The notes under the pieces are model-generated. The model was not told the origin of the DNA, searched no databases, and saw nothing but the letters and a program-made list of their open reading frames with translations. From the NCBI RefSeq assembly GCF_030698145.1, contig NZ_JAUYNW010000017.1:29862-93861 (forward strand): 64,000 nucleotides of DNA, in the 5' to 3' direction. This DNA comes from Phenylobacterium sp. Its GTDB lineage: Bacteria > Pseudomonadota > Alphaproteobacteria > Caulobacterales > Caulobacteraceae. Below, in pieces: positions 60,817-64,000 of this stretch (positions within the stretch are counted from its first letter, which is position 1; the number at the start of each line of letters is the position of its first letter). The position numbers and the translations under genes were made by a program.

Positions 60817-61487
60817 GCCGCGCGTCCGTCCGCCAGCCGCACCCGGCGATCGGCGCGGGCGGCCAGGGCCTCGTCGTGGGTGACCAGGACCAGGGCCGCG
60901 CCCTCCTCCGCCACCAGGCCGAACAGCAGGTCGGTGACGTGGGCGGCGTTGACGCCGTCGAGATTGCCGGTGGGTTCGTCGGCGAACAACAGGGCGGGCC
61001 GCGGCGCGAGCGCACGGGCCAGGGCCACGCGCTGCTGCTCACCGCCGGAAAGCTGGTGGGGATAGTGGCGCAGCCGGGCCGAGAGCCCGACGCGGTCCAG
61101 CCAGCTCTTGGCGATCGTCTCCGCGTCGGCCGCGCCGGCGATCTCCATGGGCGCGGCGACATTTTCCAGGGCCGTCATGTTGGGCAGCAGGTGGAAGGCC
61201 TGGAACACCAGGCTGACCCGGCCTCGGCGCAGCCGGGCGCGGCCGTCCTCGTCCAGCTTCGACAGCTCGCGGCCGAACAGGGTGACCCAGCCGGAGGTCG
61301 GCCGCTCCAGCCCCGCGGCCACCGCGATCAGCGACGACTTGCCCGAGCCGGACGGCCCGGTGATCGCCACCCGTTCGCGCTCGGCCACGGAAAAGCTCAG
61401 GTCGCGCAGGATATCCACGGGACCGGCGGCCGACGGCAGGGTGAGCGAGACGTTCGACAGGACGAGCGGCGGACCAGCGTCGGACAA
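60813..61487 (-). CDS. ABC exporter ATPase, YbbA/LolD-like
   Basis: 224 residues with Walker A GPSGSGKSS, Q-loop FQAFHLLPNMTALEN, signature LSGGEQQRVALARAL, Walker B LLFADEPTGNLD and H-loop VLVTHDEAL. It powers the permease. It is divergent from the esterase gene across 57 bases. LolD is a close relative, but the partner permease and the neighbouring esterase point to YbbA. Confidence 0.94.
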   Translation of the reverse strand: MSDAGPPLVLSNVSLTLPSAAGPVDILRDLSFSVAERERVAITGPSGSGKSSLIAVAAGLERPTSGWVTLFGRELSKLDEDGRARLRRGRVSLVFQAFHLLPNMTALENVAAPMEIAGAADAETIAKSWLDRVGLSARLRHYPHQLSGGEQQRVALARALAPRPALLFADEPTGNLDGVNAAHVTDLLFGLVAEEGAALVLVTHDEALAARADRRVRLADGRAA

Positions 61488-61510
61488 AGGGACCTCGGGT
61501 TGGATGTTGA

Positions 61511-61526
61511 GCTTCGCAAGCGAAGC
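61511..61526. promoter_or_regulatory. GCTTCGC palindrome between esterase and ABC genes
   Basis: GCTTCGC-AA-GCGAAGC, perfect 7-bp inverted repeat, 24 bases before the ATPase start and 19 before the esterase ATG. It may be an operator for both or a leader hairpin. Confidence 0.3.
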
Positions 61527-61544
61527 CTTAGATAGGGCAGGAGA

Positions 61545-62186
61545 ATGGCCGACACACCCTCAAGTCTGACGACCCGCCGCGTGCTGCTCGCCGCCGCCCT
61601 GGCCCTGCCGGGCGTGGCGCTGGCCGCGCCCAGGCCCGTGGTCACCCTGCTGGGCGATTCCATCACCGCGGGCTACGGCCTGCCGGCCGCCGCCGCCCTG
61701 CCCGCCCGCCTGCAGGCCGAGCTCAGCCGGCTGCGGACATCGGCCCTGGTCCGGGGCGCGGGCGTCTCGGGCGACACCACCGCCGGCGGCCTCGCGCGCC
61801 TGGATTTCAGCGTCCAGAAGGACACTACCGTCTGCGTGGTGGCGCTCGGCGGCAACGACCTGCTGCAGGGCCAGGACCCCAAGCGGACCAAGGCCAATCT
61901 CGACCGCATCGTCGCCCGCCTGAAGGCGCGCAAGATCGCCGTGGTGGTGGCGGGCCTGAAGCCGCCCTCGGTGATCGGCCGCGCCTACGCCCGGGAGTTC
62001 GAGGCGGTGTTCGCCGCCGTCGCCCGGGCGCACGGGGCCGTGCTCTATCCCAACCTGCTGGCGGGCGTGGCCCAGACGCCGGGCCTGAACCAGAAGGACG
62101 GCTTCCACCCCAACGCCCAGGGCGTCCAGATCATCGCCCGCGGCCTCGCCCCGGTCGTGGCCCGCGCGCTGGCGGGGCGGAGCTAG
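61545..62186 (+). CDS. arylesterase/lysophospholipase, TesA-like SGNH hydrolase
   Basis: 213 residues. A signal peptide with Arg-Arg (TTRRVLLAAALALPGVALAA) may use Tat or Sec. Block I LLGDSITAGYGLPA holds the nucleophilic Ser, block III VALGGNDLL the Gly-Asn pair, and block V DGFHPNAQG the Asp-x-x-His. All four SGNH residues are present. Divergent from the ABC exporter, the arrangement conserved in many proteobacteria. GGCAGGAGA precedes the ATG. Confidence 0.93.
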   Translation: MADTPSSLTTRRVLLAAALALPGVALAAPRPVVTLLGDSITAGYGLPAAAALPARLQAELSRLRTSALVRGAGVSGDTTAGGLARLDFSVQKDTTVCVVALGGNDLLQGQDPKRTKANLDRIVARLKARKIAVVVAGLKPPSVIGRAYAREFEAVFAAVARAHGAVLYPNLLAGVAQTPGLNQKDGFHPNAQGVQIIARGLAPVVARALAGRS

Positions 62187-62194
62187 GCGCACAC

Positions 62195-62350
62195 AGATCC
62201 TCCCCCAGCGCGCAGCGCGGTTTGGGGGAGGTGGCGCGTCGCCCTCTTTGGCGACGTGACGGTGGGGGTTGCAGCCCACACACGAGAGTCAAAGTCCGCC
62301 TCACCCGGCCATGCGGCCGGGAGCTCCCCCAGAGGGGGCGCATCTCGCCC
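62195..62350. repeat. GC-rich palindromic intergenic element
   Basis: Between convergent genes. CCTCCCCCA (62199-62207) pairs with TGGGGGAGG (62223-62231); CCCCC/GGGGG pairs again at 62326-62338; CCGGCC/GGCCGG around 62305-62320. The CTCCCCCA...TGGGGGAGGTGGCGCG style recalls an intergenic repeat I associate with Caulobacterales. It may also end transcription both ways. Confidence 0.5.
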
Positions 62351-62354
62351 CGCG

Positions 62355-63119
62355 CTAGTTCGCGGCCTCGTGCAGCTCGCCGCCGCCGGAGATGTCGGTG
62401 GCCAGGCGTGTCGGCTTGGTGAGCAGGGTCACTTCCGAGCCGCCGGAGATGTCCAGGTTCGCCGTGGTCTTCGGCGCCAGCGAAATCTCCGAGGAGCCCG
62501 AACTGTCGACCGAGGCCTCGTCCAAGGTGAGCCCCATCAGATCGACGTCCGAATCCCCCGAGACGTCGGCGTTGAGGATCCGCGCCGCGCCCTTGACGGA
62601 CACCTCCGACGAGCCGGAGGCGTCGAGCGACAGGGTGTCCTGCTTGTAGCCCGCGACCGCCAGGCTGCTGTCGCCGCCGATGTCGAAGGCGCTGACGCCG
62701 GGCGCGGTGATCGTCACCTTCATCCGGCGGCCGGCGAAGTTCGGGCCGCTCATGCCCAGACGGCCGTCGTTGAGGGTCACGCGCTCCACCAGGCGCTTGG
62801 GGCCGGTGATCACGACCTTGCCCGGCCCTTCGGCCTGGGTGAACTCGACCTCGGCCACGATCTCGACGTCGAGCTTGTCGCCGCCGTTCCAGGCGATCTC
62901 GCGGGTGACGGTGACGCCGCCGGGACCGTCCATGTCGATGTCGAAGTCGTAGTCGGCGTCATGGCGCGCGTGGTCGCGCCATTCGCGGTTGCTCCACTTC
63001 TCGACCCACTTCCAGTTGTGGGCGGCGATATCGGGGCCGCCGATGGCCGCGGCGCTGGAGAGCGCCACGACGCCGACGAAGAAGCCGGTGACGGCGATGA
63101 GGATGAGGACGCGGATCAT
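62355..63119 (-). CDS. DUF2807 (GIN-domain) exported protein
   Basis: 254 residues from ATG 63119 (GAGGTGG upstream; GTG at 63131 less likely). An N-terminal signal/anchor (VLILIAVTGFFVGVVALSSAAA) precedes a right-handed beta-helix-like domain with repeated VDSSGSSEI, DASGSSEV, DISGGSEV units, the putative auto-transporter adhesin head of DUF2807. Function unknown; cell-surface or periplasmic. Last gene of the PadR operon. Confidence 0.85.
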   Translation of the reverse strand: MIRVLILIAVTGFFVGVVALSSAAAIGGPDIAAHNWKWVEKWSNREWRDHARHDADYDFDIDMDGPGGVTVTREIAWNGGDKLDVEIVAEVEFTQAEGPGKVVITGPKRLVERVTLNDGRLGMSGPNFAGRRMKVTITAPGVSAFDIGGDSSLAVAGYKQDTLSLDASGSSEVSVKGAARILNADVSGDSDVDLMGLTLDEASVDSSGSSEISLAPKTTANLDISGGSEVTLLTKPTRLATDISGGGELHEAAN

Positions 63120-63134
63120 GGAATTGCCCACCTC

Positions 63135-63701
63135 TTAAGCCTGCGGTTCGATGGCCGGCTTCAGCAGCCGGTAGTGCAGCCGCCCGTACCAGACGAGCGC
63201 ATTGACGAAGCCGATCACCACCAGGGTCAGCACCGCGCCGACCGAGCTGGCCAGCGCCATGAGCCCAATGCCGGCCAGCAGGGCCGCGGCCGTTCCGCCG
63301 GGGGGTTCGAGGAACGGACCCACCGCGAAGACGAAACCGCCGGCGAAGAACACCGCCACCGCGCCGATGATCAGTCCGAACAGGGTGCCGGCCACCGTCA
63401 TCAGGATCGGCAGCAGGATCAGCACGTCGATGGCGCCAAGGCCCAGCACCGCGAAGATCGCCCCGGCCGCGGCCGAGGGATTGCGCTGCTCTTCCCACTT
63501 CTTCAGGCCGATCTCGGCGCGCAGCTCGCGGGCCAGCCGGGCGGGATCGCCCAGGGCCTCACCGATCTCCTCCTCGGTCCGGCCTGCGGCCAGGCCCTCG
63601 GCGAAGTGGGTCTCGTAGTCGGCGATGGTTTCGGCGATGGCTTGCGGCGGCATGCCCGAGAGGCCCAGCCGCAATCGATCGATAAAGGCCTGCCGGGTCA
63701 T
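63135..63701 (-). CDS. DUF1700 membrane protein
   Basis: 188 residues. N-terminal cytoplasmic domain MTRQAFIDRLRLGLSGMPPQ with the family pattern ADYETHFAEGLAAGRTEEEI and ALGDPARLARELRAE, then about four membrane spans from residue 75. DUF1700 proteins sit behind PadR regulators and before DUF2807/DUF4097 genes; they may form an envelope-stress unit. The start overlaps the PadR stop (ATGA). Confidence 0.9.
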   Translation of the reverse strand: MTRQAFIDRLRLGLSGMPPQAIAETIADYETHFAEGLAAGRTEEEIGEALGDPARLARELRAEIGLKKWEEQRNPSAAAGAIFAVLGLGAIDVLILLPILMTVAGTLFGLIIGAVAVFFAGGFVFAVGPFLEPPGGTAAALLAGIGLMALASSVGAVLTLVVIGFVNALVWYGRLHYRLLKPAIEPQA

Positions 63702-64000
63702 TTCGTCTCTCCCAGGATGGCCTCGACGGCGCGGGAAAACGCCGCCCATTCCGCCTTCTGCGTCGTGAAGCTCAGCTTCCCGGCCTCAGTCAGCTTGTAA
63801 TACTTGCGCGGCGGACCGGAAGAACTCTCCACCAGATAGGTGTCGACCAGCCCGTCGGTCTGCATCCTTCGCATCAACGGATAGATGGTGCCTTCCCCCA
63901 TATCGATCCCCTCGGCCAAACGGCTCGCGATCTCATAGGCGTAGCTGTCCTGTCGGGAGAGCAGCGCGAGCACGCAGAGCTCGAGCACCCCCTTCTTCAG
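63698..64000 (-). CDS. PadR-family regulator (5' end cut by window edge)
   Basis: The visible 100 residues run in frame to the window edge (LKKGVLELCVLALLSRQDSY), so the true start is outside. Winged-helix motifs: YAYEIASRLAEGIDMGEGTIYPLMRR (key residues GTIYPLMRRM) and the wing SSGPPRKYYKLTEAGK. A C-terminal helix follows. It probably represses its own operon with DUF1700 and DUF2807. A start codon within the window (GTG 63988) would cut into the conserved N terminus. Confidence 0.92.
   Translation of the reverse strand: MKKGVLELCVLALLSRQDSYAYEIASRLAEGIDMGEGTIYPLMRRMQTDGLVDTYLVESSSGPPRKYYKLTEAGKLSFTTQKAEWAAFSRAVEAILGETK

Overview
The window is GC-rich (roughly two-thirds G+C) DNA from an aerobic alphaproteobacterium. 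A ccoNOQP-GHIS cluster with FixK/FNR boxes, a TonB-dependent receptor with TonB, an HWE/HisKA_2-type kinase and alphaproteobacterial-style palindromic intergenic repeats suggest Caulobacterales, perhaps a Phenylobacterium-like organism. That placement is inferred from gene content and memory of related genomes, not from a search.

Layout. (1) 1-7653, minus strand: the complete cbb3 oxidase and assembly cluster ccoNOQP-ccoGHI and the start of ccoS. (2) 7654-17568: a low-oxygen or stress neighbourhood. Four TTGA-N6-TC(A/C) FixK/FNR-type boxes lie upstream of ccoN and a divergent two-gene unit of unknown function, a PPOX-fold protein, a P-type cation ATPase and a sensorless CxxC histidine kinase. 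Two paralogous spermidine-synthase-fold proteins, an XRE regulator beside a PH-like protein, a degenerate receiver and a SulP transporter follow. (3) 17569-18214: a decayed 3' tRNA fragment, a possible old integration scar, and a small conserved hypothetical gene. (4) 18366-39573: a large acyl-CoA catabolic island with two SnoaL-like genes (one frameshifted), OYE, MFS, TonB receptor, two CoA ligases, a crotonase, an IclR regulator, a double-SDR fusion, a crotonase/3HCDH fusion without its NAD domain, another SDR, paired acyl-CoA dehydrogenases, an SMP-30 lactonase and a flavin monooxygenase. Related motifs (GAAATTCA[CT]ATG plus GAT, variable spacing) before several of these units suggest one regulon, possibly of the IclR protein. 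(5) 39710-48381: a LacI-controlled sugar cluster whose members (GMC oxidoreductase, gluconate-dehydrogenase-subunit-3-like protein, DUF1080/3-keto-disaccharide hydrolase, Gfo/Idh/MocA, two xylose-isomerase-like TIM barrels, NupG-type transporter) fit a 3-keto-glycoside pathway. A perfect 22-bp palindrome marks the operator. (6) 48406-52857: a DUF4345/metallo-beta-lactamase fusion, a TetR/HCCA-isomerase divergon with a tandem-repeat operator, TonB and small proteins. (7) 53216-57863: a three-gene 2-oxoacid oxidoreductase operon (FAD/NAD(P)/Fe-S subunit, fused gamma-alpha, beta). (8) 57908-64000: a small hypothetical gene, a palindromic repeat cluster, the YbbA/YbbP-type ABC exporter divergent from a TesA-like esterase, an intergenic repeat, and a PadR-DUF1700-DUF2807 operon cut by the window edge.

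The genes form compact operons with many ATGA, GTGA and TGATG overlaps, so most units are probably cotranscribed. Start codons were chosen from Shine-Dalgarno spacing, overlaps and family start points. No similarity search was run; family names rest on motifs visible in the translations.
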